This document shows positions 25,515 through 35,312 of a stretch of DNA of 64,000 bases, one piece after another (within the stretch, counting starts at the first letter, position 1; the number at the start of each line of letters is the position of its first letter). Source of the DNA: RGIG8124 sp045130665 (lineage in GTDB: Bacteria; Bacillota; Clostridia; Christensenellales; CAG-917); contig JBGUQC010000001.1 of NCBI GenBank assembly GCA_045130665.1, positions 152,419 through 216,418 of the forward strand, given 5' to 3'. A program made the translations under genes and the position numbers. Under the pieces are notes generated by a model. That model was given only the letters and a program-made list of their open reading frames with translations. It did no database searches and was not told the origin of the DNA.

Positions 25515-27200
25515 ATGGATTTAACAAAATTTACAGCAAAAATCGTGTACTTCAAAAATGGTGAAATTATCACAACAGCAGGTGATGATGTCGTTGCTAT
25601 CAAAGATGCAAAATATGAGAAGAATGTATTAAAGGCATCAATAGAGGCAAAAGAAAAAGTTGAATTAGTTTCAGTATCATTAGTTTATGACAGACCAATG
25701 GGCGCAGATGAACTTTTCTATGTTAACGGATATCAATCCTGGACAACATCAAGAGAGTTTACAAAAGCAGAGACACAAAGAGGTTTATCTTGGATTTGTG
25801 CAAATCTTCCTTTAGGAAGAAAACTCACAGCTTGCTATGGAGATTATGATTTCACAACATATTCAAAAGATTTATTCCATTCATTCACATATACATACTT
25901 TAGAAAGGGTGATTCATTCCAATTATTTGGTTCACTCAACGAAAGAAATGGTTATACTATCTACTATGTAGATAAAGCAAATGGAAAATTCGAAATCTTA
26001 AAAGAAGTTGAGGGCGTAACAGTTGAGGGCGTTGTAGATTTATTTGAAATCTATACAATCGAAGGAGACTATGATGAAGTATTCGATGGATACTTTGCTG
26101 CATATCCACTTAAATCTAGAAATAGTGTAAAACATTTGGCAGGTTATACCTCTTGGTATAATTACTACCAAAAAATAGATGAGGCAACAATGTTCAGAGA
26201 CCTTAAAGGTATGCATGATAAGGTTGGAGATAAAGCATCTATCTTCCAAATCGATGATGGTTATGAATCAATGGTTGGAGATTGGCATGTATTAGATCCA
26301 GTTAAATTCCCAAGTGGATCATTAAGACCATTAGTAGATGAAATTCATAAAGATGGATATCTTGCAGGTTTATGGTTAGCTCCATTTGGTGCACAATTCA
26401 AATCAAAGATTTGCTTAGAGCACGATGATTGGCTTATCAAAGATAAGAAAGGCGAAAATCTTTATGCTGGATTTGCATGGGGTGGATTCTATGCATTAGA
26501 TATTGAAATCCCAGAAGTAAGAGAATATATCAAAGGCGTATTTGATGAAGTATTCGATGGTTGGAACTTCGATATGGTCAAATTAGACTTCTTGTATGCA
26601 ACATGTATGCAACCAAGAAATGGCAAGTCTCGTGGACAATTAATGTGCGAAGGTATGGAATTCTTAAGAGAATGCTGTAGAGATAAATTAATCCTTGGTT
26701 GTGGTGTTCCACTTGGACCAGCATGGGGTTATGTAGATGCATGTAGAATTAGTTGTGATGCAGAACTATCCTTTAAGGATAGATTCTACACAAAGATGAC
26801 AAACCAAGAAATCATCAGTACACAAAATTCAATCACAAACTCAATTTATAGAAGACATCTTAACGGCAGAATCTTTGTTAATGATCCAGACGTATTCTTC
26901 CTTAGATATGATGGCTTAAAGAAAATTAAATATTCTTTAACACAAAAGAAGGCACACTCAAAGATTAACCATATGTTTGGTGATGTATTGTTTGTATCAG
27001 ATAACATCGGTGTATATGATGATGAACAACTTGAAATCTGCTTGAATGCATTTGCACCATTCGAAGGAAAAATCAATACTGTATCCTATAAGGATAGAAC
27101 ATACACAATTGAGTATACCGATAAGGGAGATAACAAGAAGTTAGTTCTCAACATGGACACAGGAGAATTCACAGATAACAACTATGGTGTTAATAAATAA
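25515..27200 (+). CDS. GH36-type alpha-galactosidase-like glycoside hydrolase
   Basis: A 561-residue cytoplasmic enzyme without signal peptide. An N-terminal beta-sandwich contains FYVNGYQSW; the catalytic barrel has IFQIDDGYE, GLWLAPF and FDMVKLDFLYA with nucleophile Asp358; ACRISCDAEL carries the likely acid/base Asp415. The family acts on alpha-galactosides such as raffinose or melibiose; the exact substrate cannot be read from sequence. It overlaps ylmE by 17 nt and so heads an operon of division and envelope genes rather than a sugar cluster. Confidence 0.85.
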   Translation: MDLTKFTAKIVYFKNGEIITTAGDDVVAIKDAKYEKNVLKASIEAKEKVELVSVSLVYDRPMGADELFYVNGYQSWTTSREFTKAETQRGLSWICANLPLGRKLTACYGDYDFTTYSKDLFHSFTYTYFRKGDSFQLFGSLNERNGYTIYYVDKANGKFEILKEVEGVTVEGVVDLFEIYTIEGDYDEVFDGYFAAYPLKSRNSVKHLAGYTSWYNYYQKIDEATMFRDLKGMHDKVGDKASIFQIDDGYESMVGDWHVLDPVKFPSGSLRPLVDEIHKDGYLAGLWLAPFGAQFKSKICLEHDDWLIKDKKGENLYAGFAWGGFYALDIEIPEVREYIKGVFDEVFDGWNFDMVKLDFLYATCMQPRNGKSRGQLMCEGMEFLRECCRDKLILGCGVPLGPAWGYVDACRISCDAELSFKDRFYTKMTNQEIISTQNSITNSIYRRHLNGRIFVNDPDVFFLRYDGLKKIKYSLTQKKAHSKINHMFGDVLFVSDNIGVYDDEQLEICLNAFAPFEGKINTVSYKDRTYTIEYTDKGDNKKLVLNMDTGEFTDNNYGVNK

Positions 27201-27849
27201 TATCAACGAGATTCGTGAAAAGGTTAAAACCTATAATCGAGACATAACACTAATTGCAGCAACTAAGACACAAACTTCTGAAACAGTAGATGAATTTGTT
27301 AAGGTTGCTCCAGAATTTATTCTCGGAGAGAATAGAGTCCAAGAATTAGTGTCTAAATATAATCCAAATTATGTATGGCACATGATAGGCCAATTACAAG
27401 CTAACAAAGTTAAGTACATAATTGATAAGGTTGATATGATACATTCGCTAGATAGATTAACACTAGCAGATGAAATAGAAAAACAAGCAACAAAACATAA
27501 CAAAGTTATGAATTGCTTAATTGAAATAAATATGGGAGCTGAAATTACTAAAGGCGGTGTTGAACCAACTCAAGTAAAAGAGTTCATTGAACAATTAAGA
27601 AGCTATGCCCATATTAATGTAAAAGGTCTTATGGCAGTTCTTCCAAATATGGAAGATAAGGTAGCACTTGGCAATATGTATAAAGACCTATATAGAATCT
27701 TTGGAGATTCTAAATCACTAAATGGCGGAAACGTAGATATAAAATATCTATCTGCTGGTATGACAAATGACTGGGAGATCGCATTAGATAACGGATCCAA
27801 TATGATAAGACTCGGCCGAGTACTGTTCGGCGAAAGAATATATGTGTAG
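27184..27849 (+). CDS. ylmE: YggS/YlmE-family PLP homeostasis protein
   Basis: A 221-residue single-domain alanine-racemase-fold protein that holds PLP. The Schiff-base Lys is in LIAATKTQ (residue 28), with GENRVQE, WHMIGQLQANK and the phosphate-binding LSAGMTNDWEIA region. The start lies inside the end of the GH36 gene and lacks its own ribosome site, implying coupling. In Firmicutes ylmE precedes sepF, as here. Confidence 0.93.
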   Translation: MVLINNINEIREKVKTYNRDITLIAATKTQTSETVDEFVKVAPEFILGENRVQELVSKYNPNYVWHMIGQLQANKVKYIIDKVDMIHSLDRLTLADEIEKQATKHNKVMNCLIEINMGAEITKGGVEPTQVKEFIEQLRSYAHINVKGLMAVLPNMEDKVALGNMYKDLYRIFGDSKSLNGGNVDIKYLSAGMTNDWEIALDNGSNMIRLGRVLFGERIYV

Positions 27850-27856
27850 GTGAAAA

Positions 27857-28372
27857 ATGGACAATAACGGTTACTATGACAGCAAATTAGGTTACACGAA
27901 TAATCCAAATGTTTATTCTAATCCTGTGAATCCATCACAGTATTATCCTAATGCTCCTCGTCCACAACAACCAAATAATGGTTATGTGAACAATTATTCT
28001 ATTCCATCAGATCCTGCAAATATGCAAAAGAAATATAAGCCTGAAGGAAGCGTACGTTCTCGTTTCCCACGCTGGTTTCAACAAGATGAACAAAAAAGAG
28101 AAGCTAAACAACAGAATAATAACATAGTTATTTATTCTCCACAGACATTTGAGGATGTTCAAGCTTTAATTGATCATCTTAAACATGGCGAACAAGTCAT
28201 AGTTGATTTCTCAACTATTAACCAAACGGCAGTATATCGTATCTTAGACTTCATGTCGGGCGCTATATACGCACTTAATGGTTCAATTCAACAAATTACA
28301 AGAAATATATTCTTGTTTGCTCCAGCGGGCGTAATAATAAGCGTACCACCTATTCAAACTAGGAAGAACTAA
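27857..28372 (+). CDS. sepF: Cell division protein SepF
   Basis: The FtsZ-bundling membrane anchor of Gram-positive bacteria. The C-terminal SepF domain begins near residue 92 with IVIYSPQTFEDVQALIDHL and includes VIVDFSTINQTAVYRILDF and the closing FLFAPAGVIISV. About 75 residues before it are Asn/Pro/Tyr/Gln-rich and disordered. Instead of the standard hydrophobic N-terminal amphipathic helix the protein begins MDNNGYYDSKLGY, so membrane anchoring may differ. It lies between ylmE and lspA. Confidence 0.93.
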   Translation: MDNNGYYDSKLGYTNNPNVYSNPVNPSQYYPNAPRPQQPNNGYVNNYSIPSDPANMQKKYKPEGSVRSRFPRWFQQDEQKREAKQQNNNIVIYSPQTFEDVQALIDHLKHGEQVIVDFSTINQTAVYRILDFMSGAIYALNGSIQQITRNIFLFAPAGVIISVPPIQTRKN

Positions 28373-28374
28373 CA

Positions 28375-28965
28375 ATGAGCAAGATTACTAAAGACGGAAG
28401 AAATGTTATAATTCGTACAATTATTGAATTAGGCGTTATTGGTGTCCTAATTGCTGCAGATTTGATGTTGAAAGATTATTTATATCTTGTAACAAGCAAT
28501 GGCACAAAATATGTGGATGTAATTAAGGGATTTATCGGTCTAACATATGTCACAAATAATGGCGCGGGTTTTGGAACATTTGGTAGCAAAACATTAGCTT
28601 TAGCTATTGTTTCATTGATTATTTTAACAGTAATTGCAGTTGTTTTATTGGTTTCAGCAATAACTGAAATTAAAGGAAAGAAATCTAAATCTGGTGAGCC
28701 ATTAGAACTTGGTTTTATGGCACGTTTTGCTTTAGCATTAATTTTAGCTGGCGGAATTGCAAACGTTGTAGATAGATTCATGGCAATTTCAGGAAAATAT
28801 TATTTTGATGGTGTTAGAGATTTCTTCAACTTTGAATTCTTTGATTTCCCAGTATTTAATGCAGCAGATGTTTATGTAACAGTTGGCGCATTTGTCCTTA
28901 TCATCTATCTCATTGTTCAAATCTTTGTTCAAGGCGCAAAAGATAGAAAAGCAAGGAATAACTAA
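28375..28965 (+). CDS. lspA: Lipoprotein signal peptidase
   Basis: An aspartic membrane protease that cleaves prolipoproteins. It has four membrane helices, with catalytic Asp133 in NVVDRF and Asp165 in FNAADVYV; TYVTNNGAGFG is the conserved segment C. Length 196 is slightly above average because of a longer loop (ITEIKGKKSKSGEPLELG). It starts 2 nt after sepF. Confidence 0.95.
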   Translation: MSKITKDGRNVIIRTIIELGVIGVLIAADLMLKDYLYLVTSNGTKYVDVIKGFIGLTYVTNNGAGFGTFGSKTLALAIVSLIILTVIAVVLLVSAITEIKGKKSKSGEPLELGFMARFALALILAGGIANVVDRFMAISGKYYFDGVRDFFNFEFFDFPVFNAADVYVTVGAFVLIIYLIVQIFVQGAKDRKARNN

Positions 28966-29001
28966 AATTTTCACTTGTGAAAATTCAATAGGAGCAAAAA
29001 T

Positions 29002-29907
29002 ATGAAGTATACTGTTCAAGATGAATTAATTCGCTTGGATGTATTTCTTTCTCGTGAAGCAAATATTTCACGTAGCAATGTGAAAAATATTTTAGATAAT
29101 GAGGGAGCCTTAGTTAATGGCTCTCTTAAATTTAAAAGTGGATTTGAGCTTAAAAAGGGCGATGTTGTTGACTTTAATGTTCCTGAACCAAAACAACTAG
29201 ATCTATCTCCTGAAAATATTCCATTGGATATAGTTTATCAAGATGAAGATATCATCGTTATAAATAAACCAAAGGGTATGGTTGTACACCCTGCTTCTTC
29301 TTATAAGAAGAATGATACACTTGTAAATGCGCTTTTGTATTCTGTAGATAACTTAAGCTCTATAAACGGCGTTGTAAGACCTGGTATTGTTCATAGATTG
29401 GATAAAGATACATCTGGTCTTATTGTTGTTGCTAAAAATGATGCTGCACATAAATCTCTTGCTAGCCAAATCGAGAAAAAAGATGCTCGTAGAATTTATT
29501 TAGGACTTTGTGATGGCAATTTTAAGGACGATGAGGGAATTATTAATGCACCTATTGCAAGATCAAAACGTGATAGAAAGAAAATGGCTGTTGATGAAAA
29601 TGGTAGGGTAGCCATTACAGAATATAAAGTTTTAGAAAGATTTGGAAAATATACTTTAGTCCAATTTAATTTGAAAACTGGTAGAACTCATCAAATCAGA
29701 GTACACTCAAAATTTATTCATCATCCAATTGTTGGTGATGAGGTTTATGGAGGCTCAACTTCTTTGTATAAAAATGGTCAATTATTGCATGCTTACGAGC
29801 TAATTTTGACTCATCCACGTACAAAAGAGCTAATGACCTTTAAAGCCGAAATTCCTGCATATTTTAATGAAATTCTTGAAAAATTGCGTAAAACTACTTC
29901 AAAATAA
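29002..29907 (+). CDS. rluD: RluA-family 23S rRNA pseudouridine synthase (YlyB/RluD-like)
   Basis: A 301-residue enzyme with an N-terminal S4 RNA-binding domain (RLDVFLSREANISRSNVKNI) and a catalytic domain with HRLDKDTSGLIV (catalytic Asp134) and GRTHQIRVH. It isomerises uridines in 23S rRNA. It follows lspA, the usual order, and ends the operon. An AGGAG site precedes the ATG. Confidence 0.93.
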   Translation: MKYTVQDELIRLDVFLSREANISRSNVKNILDNEGALVNGSLKFKSGFELKKGDVVDFNVPEPKQLDLSPENIPLDIVYQDEDIIVINKPKGMVVHPASSYKKNDTLVNALLYSVDNLSSINGVVRPGIVHRLDKDTSGLIVVAKNDAAHKSLASQIEKKDARRIYLGLCDGNFKDDEGIINAPIARSKRDRKKMAVDENGRVAITEYKVLERFGKYTLVQFNLKTGRTHQIRVHSKFIHHPIVGDEVYGGSTSLYKNGQLLHAYELILTHPRTKELMTFKAEIPAYFNEILEKLRKTTSK

Positions 29908-29949
29908 CGCATTTTTTAGAGAACTTTAACCTTATTGAGACTTTCAAAA

Positions 29950-31656
29950 CTATTTTTTAAGGAGCTCTAGATGAGCATCTGGATCAACATAAAGGGTCTT
30001 GTAATTTGTGTAATTTACAAGTCCTGGTAAACCGCCTGGCATACGTCTAACGTTACGTCTTTGAGTATAATCTACAGCCATTTTAGATGTCTTTGTTGCT
30101 GCTGTAATTTGAGCTGCAATTAATAAAACATCCTCAGGAACTTCCTTTCCATTAGTAATAATTATTGTATGTCTGCCATGTTCATCTTTTAAATGCATCC
30201 AGATATCAGTGGAGGATGCTATCTTAAATGTTAATTCATCATTTTGTATGTTATTGTTACCAATAAGTACTTGGAAACCACCAATTTCGTAGCACATTAA
30301 TGGATCTGGTCTTGGATTATGTACTCTTTTCTTGGTATTTTCTTTAGGAAGTTTTAATGCGCCAATGTTTACAAGTTCTTGCTCAATTGGAATTGGGTTG
30401 GTAGTTTTTGTAACATTATTAAGCTCTTCCTCAATGGATTTTATATATTTATATAAAGTTTCGTCTTCTTCAAGTTTATTTGTTAAGAACTCTTTTGCTC
30501 TTTTTAGTTTATTGTATTTAGCATAATAGTTCTTTGCATTTTGAGATGGAGTGAATCTCTTATCTAGCTCAATAGATACATTTTCATTTGTTTCATAGTC
30601 GATGCAGTTTAAAACTGTATCGCCTTTTTTAATGAGATAGATATTGTTGATAATCAAATCTCCAAATTTTCTCAAGTTTTCCATATCTTCAGTTGCTTGA
30701 AGTTTTTGTTTAGAATCTATGATTCTTTTTTCAACTCTGCCTTTAAACCTCTTAGTTGCAGTAGTGAGGGCTTTTAGCCTTGCTTTTAATCTAATATCAT
30801 CATCTTCTTTACTAAGTAGTGCATCAAAAGCCTCATTCATAGAATCGTATCTTTTAACTTCTTTGTTAATAACTGAATATTCAAATGGATAAACACCTTT
30901 GTTGTCTATAACACATGGTGAATAAATCGCATCTTCATTAATATTTTTAATTCTTTCTATGAAAGATTTAAATTTTTCAATTTCTTCTTGAGATAAAGAT
31001 GTATTCATATCATCGCTAAGACCTGCTCTCGCAATGATTTCAGATACGCTAATTCCAGAAAAACCGGTCACATTATCTAAAATGAATTGGTGTAAACTTC
31101 CACCTTTGAATTTCTTTAAAAAAGAAAAATCACTTGTTAAAAAGCTTTCTCTGTCTTGATCTAGCGGAGAATATTCGCTTCCGTGCATAACAATATGTGA
31201 ATTGTTTTCAAGTGATAGTGGAATCTTTTTAACTGCATCTAAAATGATATTGTCTTTATCTGTGAATATAATGTTGGAATATCTGCTCATTATTTCCACA
31301 TAGAGGAAATAAGTGTTGATATCCTTAAGTTCATCTCTTGCAGACATCCTTATTTTTATAATTCTATCTGCATTGTAAATAGAAACATCCTCAATTGTCG
31401 CATTTGTAATGTATTTTCTAAGTAGCATACAGAATGCTGGAGCAGATAGTGGATTGTCATTTTTTGCCTTTGTTAAATGACATCTTGGAACTTGGGAATT
31501 GCAGCTAATAACTAAACAAGCATTCGTACTAAAAGTATGAATGAACAACCTAATTTCGTCTTTTTCAGGTTGTGTAATCTTTTGTATTTTTGCACCTTTA
31601 ATTTTGGAGTTTAATTCCTTCGCAAGTGCGTTTAATGTTATTAAATCGCTGCCCAT
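29950..31656 (-). CDS. rqcH: Rqc2 homologue RqcH (NFACT/FbpA family)
   Basis: A 568-residue protein of the NFACT family, which in Bacillus recruits tRNA-Ala to stalled 50S subunits and adds alanine tails. The NFACT-N region holds KGAKIQKITQPEKDEIRL; a coiled-coil middle spans about 270-420; the C-terminal NFACT-R domain has LMCYEIGGFQVLIGNNN and DIWMHLKDEHGRH. The frame opens at 31671, but that ATG lies against TATAAT (31668-31663), a -10 box; the ATG at 31656, 6 nt after it, matches family N-termini. No Shine-Dalgarno exists, so a leaderless mRNA is likely. Confidence 0.92.
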   Translation of the reverse strand: MGSDLITLNALAKELNSKIKGAKIQKITQPEKDEIRLFIHTFSTNACLVISCNSQVPRCHLTKAKNDNPLSAPAFCMLLRKYITNATIEDVSIYNADRIIKIRMSARDELKDINTYFLYVEIMSRYSNIIFTDKDNIILDAVKKIPLSLENNSHIVMHGSEYSPLDQDRESFLTSDFSFLKKFKGGSLHQFILDNVTGFSGISVSEIIARAGLSDDMNTSLSQEEIEKFKSFIERIKNINEDAIYSPCVIDNKGVYPFEYSVINKEVKRYDSMNEAFDALLSKEDDDIRLKARLKALTTATKRFKGRVEKRIIDSKQKLQATEDMENLRKFGDLIINNIYLIKKGDTVLNCIDYETNENVSIELDKRFTPSQNAKNYYAKYNKLKRAKEFLTNKLEEDETLYKYIKSIEEELNNVTKTTNPIPIEQELVNIGALKLPKENTKKRVHNPRPDPLMCYEIGGFQVLIGNNNIQNDELTFKIASSTDIWMHLKDEHGRHTIIITNGKEVPEDVLLIAAQITAATKTSKMAVDYTQRRNVRRMPGGLPGLVNYTNYKTLYVDPDAHLELLKK

Positions 31657-31798
31657 ATGTGCATTATACATTATTTTTGACGAAAATATACCTAATTTTA
31701 ATCATTTTTCTTGCGTTTTGCGCCCTAATATGTTAATATTCATAAACTATTTATAAAAATAATATGTTTGCGATACGTTCGCACACGGAGGAATACAC

Positions 31799-33355
31799 AT
31801 GAGTTATGAAGTAAAAAAACTGGAAAAGAGCCAATACGAACTTAATTTTACAGTTAGCCCAGAAGATTTCGAAAAAGCTTGTGAACAAGCTTACGAAAAG
31901 ACCAAACATCAATATAACATTACTGGTTTCCGTAAAGGACACGCTCCACGTAGAGTAGTTGAGAACTATTATGGAAAAGGTGTTTTCTATCAAGATGCTA
32001 TGGATATCATCATCAATGCTGAATATTACAATGCAATTTCAACAGAAGATTTAGACGTAGTAGCACAACCAGAACTCACAGCAATGGATTATACAGATGA
32101 TGGCGGTGCAACATTCTCAATTAAAGTTACTGTAAAACCAGAAGTTGTAGTTAAAGATTACAAAGGCTTAACAGTTCCAAAGATCGTTACAAAGATCTCA
32201 GACAAACAAGTAGATGACGAAATCAAGAAATCTGCTGAACAACAAGCAAGAATTAGCGAAACAGATGAACCTGCAAAGAAGGGTAATATTATTAATATTA
32301 ACTTTGCTGGATCAGTTGACGGTGTACCATTCGATGGTGGCACAGCATCAGATTATGATCTTGAACTTGGTTCAGGTACATTTATCCCAGGATTTGAAGA
32401 ACAATTAATTGGAACAAAGACTGGTGATGAAAAAGATGTTAAGGTTACATTCCCAGAAGAATATCATGCAGATAATTTAAAGGGTAAAGAAGCTGTATTT
32501 GCTTGCAAAGTTAACGCAGTTAAGGTTAAAGAAATCCCAGCAATTGACGACGAATTCGCAAAGTCAATTTCTGAGTTTGATACTCTTGCAGAATATAAAG
32601 CAAGCGTAAGAAGAATCTTAGAAGATAACGCAGAAAAATATGCAGAAAGAGCATATGAAGATGCTCTTGTAGATGCAATCGCAGAAAAGAACGATATCGA
32701 AATCCCAGAAGCTATGGTAGATGCAGAAGCAGAAGCAATGGTAAACGAATTTGCATATCGTCTTCAAATGCAAGGAATGAAAATCGAAGATTATCTCAAG
32801 TACTTAAACATGACAAGAGATCAATTAAAGAAAGAATATTCCGAACAAGCTGCAAAGTCTGTTAAGGTTCGTTTAGTAATGGAAGCTATTGTTAAAGCTG
32901 AAAATATGGAAGTAACCGAAGCTGAAATCGAGGAAAAACTCACAAAGGCAGCAGAAGAAGGCCATATGACATTAGATGAGTTCAAGAAGACAGTTCAAAG
33001 AGAACAAATTGATTACTTAGTAAATCAAATTCTTTCTAACAAACTCATTGCTTTCCTAAAGGAAAACAACACAGCTAAAGTTTCATATGAAAAGATTCCA
33101 CCAGTAAAACCAATTGGTAAGGAAGAAGCAAAAGAAGAGCCAAAGAAGGCACCTGCAAAGAAAGCACCAGCTAAGAAAGCTGAATCTGCAACAGCAGAAA
33201 AGAAACCATCAGCAGAGAAGAAAGCTCCAGCTGCAAAGAAAGAAACAGCAGCACCAGCTGAAAAGAAAGCTCCAGCAAAAAAGGCAGCTTCAACAACAGC
33301 AGAGAAAAAGGCTCCAGCAAAGAAAACAACAACAAAAGCTAAAGAGGAAAAATAA
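31799..33355 (+). CDS. tig: Trigger factor with Lys/Ala/Pro-rich tail
   Basis: A ribosome-bound chaperone and prolyl isomerase. The ribosome-binding domain has GFRKGHAPRRVVENYYG, the FKBP domain contains ININFAGSVDG, and the substrate-binding arms reach about residue 430. A further 85 residues are low-complexity repeats of KKAPAKK and AEKK type, like histone H1 or HU tails; standard trigger factors end without this. GGAGG precedes the ATG. The gene order tig-clpP-clpX is standard. The stop overlaps the clpP start by one base (TAATG). Confidence 0.96.
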   Translation: MSYEVKKLEKSQYELNFTVSPEDFEKACEQAYEKTKHQYNITGFRKGHAPRRVVENYYGKGVFYQDAMDIIINAEYYNAISTEDLDVVAQPELTAMDYTDDGGATFSIKVTVKPEVVVKDYKGLTVPKIVTKISDKQVDDEIKKSAEQQARISETDEPAKKGNIININFAGSVDGVPFDGGTASDYDLELGSGTFIPGFEEQLIGTKTGDEKDVKVTFPEEYHADNLKGKEAVFACKVNAVKVKEIPAIDDEFAKSISEFDTLAEYKASVRRILEDNAEKYAERAYEDALVDAIAEKNDIEIPEAMVDAEAEAMVNEFAYRLQMQGMKIEDYLKYLNMTRDQLKKEYSEQAAKSVKVRLVMEAIVKAENMEVTEAEIEEKLTKAAEEGHMTLDEFKKTVQREQIDYLVNQILSNKLIAFLKENNTAKVSYEKIPPVKPIGKEEAKEEPKKAPAKKAPAKKAESATAEKKPSAEKKAPAAKKETAAPAEKKAPAKKAASTTAEKKAPAKKTTTKAKEEK

Positions 33356-33954
33356 TGGATAAGAAAAATTATACCTACGCACCAACTGTTATTGAAAAGA
33401 CAGACCGTGGTGAGAGAGCATATGATATCTATTCTAGATTATTAGAAGACAGAATTGTCTTCTTATCTGGAGAAATTGATGATGCTATGGCAGATACCGT
33501 AGTTGCACAATTAATTTTCTTAGAGTCTGTTGCAGACGATAAGGATATCACAATTTATATCAACAGCCCTGGCGGATCTGTAACAGCAGGTATGGCAATA
33601 TATGACACAATGAATTACATCAAATGTGATGTATCAACAGTTTGTATTGGTCTTGCTGCTTCAATGGGTGCATTCCTATTGTCTTCTGGAACAAAGGGAA
33701 AGAGATACTCTTTACCAAACTCTGAGATTATGATTCATCAACCTCTCGGTGGTTTCCGTGGACAAGCATCAGATATCATGATTCATGCTGAAAATATTCA
33801 AAAAACAAAAGAAAAATTAAACCAAATTCTTGCTCAAAATACAGGCAAGGATTATGAACAAGTTGTAAAAGATACAGATAGAGATAACTTTATGTCAGCT
33901 GATGAAGCTTTAGAGTATGGTCTCATCGATAAGATCTTTACAAATCGTGCATAA
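33355..33954 (+). CDS. clpP: ClpP protease subunit
   Basis: A serine protease that forms the 14-mer chamber of ClpXP. Catalytic Ser103 lies in LAASMGAFLLSSG, His128 in MIHQPLGGFRG, and Asp177 in DRDNFMSA. Length 199 is normal. It is translationally coupled to tig and followed by clpX after 25 nt. Confidence 0.97.
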   Translation: MDKKNYTYAPTVIEKTDRGERAYDIYSRLLEDRIVFLSGEIDDAMADTVVAQLIFLESVADDKDITIYINSPGGSVTAGMAIYDTMNYIKCDVSTVCIGLAASMGAFLLSSGTKGKRYSLPNSEIMIHQPLGGFRGQASDIMIHAENIQKTKEKLNQILAQNTGKDYEQVVKDTDRDNFMSADEALEYGLIDKIFTNRA

Positions 33955-33979
33955 TAAACAAAGTTTATAAGGAAAAAGT

Positions 33980-35269
33980 ATGGCAGTATTCGAAGATAAG
34001 AAATGCAGTTTTTGTGGACGTCCAACAGCTGAGGTTGGTCCTTTAGTTGAAGGTCCAGGACATAAGTATATTTGTCAATATTGTGTTGAGGAATGCCTCG
34101 CACAATTTGAACAATATGAAAGTGAAACTGGAACCAAGGATATAAAAACAGCAAATCTTTTAACTCCACAAGAAATTAAAGCTAAATTGGATGATTATAT
34201 CGTTGGACAAGATGCAGCAAAGAGAATTCTATCTGTTGCAGTATATAATCATTACAAGAGAATTAATTCCAAAGGAAATGACGACGTTCAATTGGAAAAG
34301 AGTAATATTGTATTACTTGGACCAACTGGATGTGGAAAAACCTTACTTGCTAAAACTTTAGCAAAAGTATTAAATGTCCCATTCGCAATTGCAGATGCAA
34401 CAACTTTAACTGAGGCTGGTTATGTTGGTGAAGACGTTGAAAACGTATTACTCAAATTAATCATTGCAGCAGATGAAGATATTGCAAAAGCAGAAAGAGG
34501 TATTATCTATATCGATGAAATAGATAAGATCGCAAAGAAGGGCGAAAATGTTTCTATCACAAGAGATGTTTCTGGTGAAGGTGTTCAACAATCTTTACTA
34601 AAGATTATTGAAGGTACAATGGCATCAGTTCCACCTAAAGGTGGAAGAAAACATCCAAACCAAGAATGTTATAACATTGATACTACAAATATTTTATTTA
34701 TTTGTGGCGGTGCATTCATTGGATTAGAAAAGATAGTGGATTCAAGAACAACAGATAAAAAGATTGGTTTCGGTTCATCACTTACAAAGAACAAAGATGT
34801 TAAGTATGAAGAACTTATTAAACAACTTCAACCTGGCGATTTGATCAAATTTGGTCTTATTCCAGAATTTGTTGGACGTTTACCAATTGTAGTTGGTCTA
34901 AATCCATTAGATGAAAAAGCTCTTGTTAAGATTTTAACAGAACCTAAGAATGCTCTTACAAAACAATACAAAGTCCAATTTGATATGGATGGTGTAGAAC
35001 TTGTATTCGAAGACGATGCAGTTCTTGCTGTTGCACAAAAGGCTATAAGCCTTAATACTGGTGCAAGAGGTCTTAGAGCTATCTTAGAAGAAACACTCTT
35101 AGACTTGATGTTCGAGATTCCATCTAGAAAGGATGTAAAGAGAATTGTCGTAACAAGAGAGTCTATTGAAAACAAAGATGTTAAACCAAGAGTTGAACTC
35201 ATTGAAAAGAATGAACAAAAACCACAAACAATCTTGGTAGAAACAAAAGACAATCAGGACATAGCATAA
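33980..35269 (+). CDS. clpX: ClpX unfoldase
   Basis: AAA+ ATPase that delivers substrates to ClpP. The N-terminal C4 zinc finger uses Cys9, Cys12, Cys32 and Cys35. Walker A is GPTGCGKT, Walker B GIIYIDEIDKIA. IGFGSS near residue 267 is the ClpP-docking IGF-type loop. Length 429 is normal, with a short acidic C-terminal tail. engB follows within the same operon. Confidence 0.97.
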   Translation: MAVFEDKKCSFCGRPTAEVGPLVEGPGHKYICQYCVEECLAQFEQYESETGTKDIKTANLLTPQEIKAKLDDYIVGQDAAKRILSVAVYNHYKRINSKGNDDVQLEKSNIVLLGPTGCGKTLLAKTLAKVLNVPFAIADATTLTEAGYVGEDVENVLLKLIIAADEDIAKAERGIIYIDEIDKIAKKGENVSITRDVSGEGVQQSLLKIIEGTMASVPPKGGRKHPNQECYNIDTTNILFICGGAFIGLEKIVDSRTTDKKIGFGSSLTKNKDVKYEELIKQLQPGDLIKFGLIPEFVGRLPIVVGLNPLDEKALVKILTEPKNALTKQYKVQFDMDGVELVFEDDAVLAVAQKAISLNTGARGLRAILEETLLDLMFEIPSRKDVKRIVVTRESIENKDVKPRVELIEKNEQKPQTILVETKDNQDIA

Positions 35270-35276
35270 AGGAGAG

Positions 35277-35303
35277 ATGGTTCATGTTCAAAACATGGAC
35301 CAT
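35277..35303 (+). promoter_or_regulatory. Hairpin between ribosome binding site and start codon of engB
   Basis: ATGGTTCATGTT / AACATGGACCAT forms a 12-bp stem with one G-U pair and a 3-nt loop. It lies 2 nt after AAAGGAG (35268-35274) and 9 nt before the ATG at 35313. If folded, it brings the site and the start to about 11 nt apart. Confidence 0.65.
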
Positions 35304-35312
35304 TTAATTATT

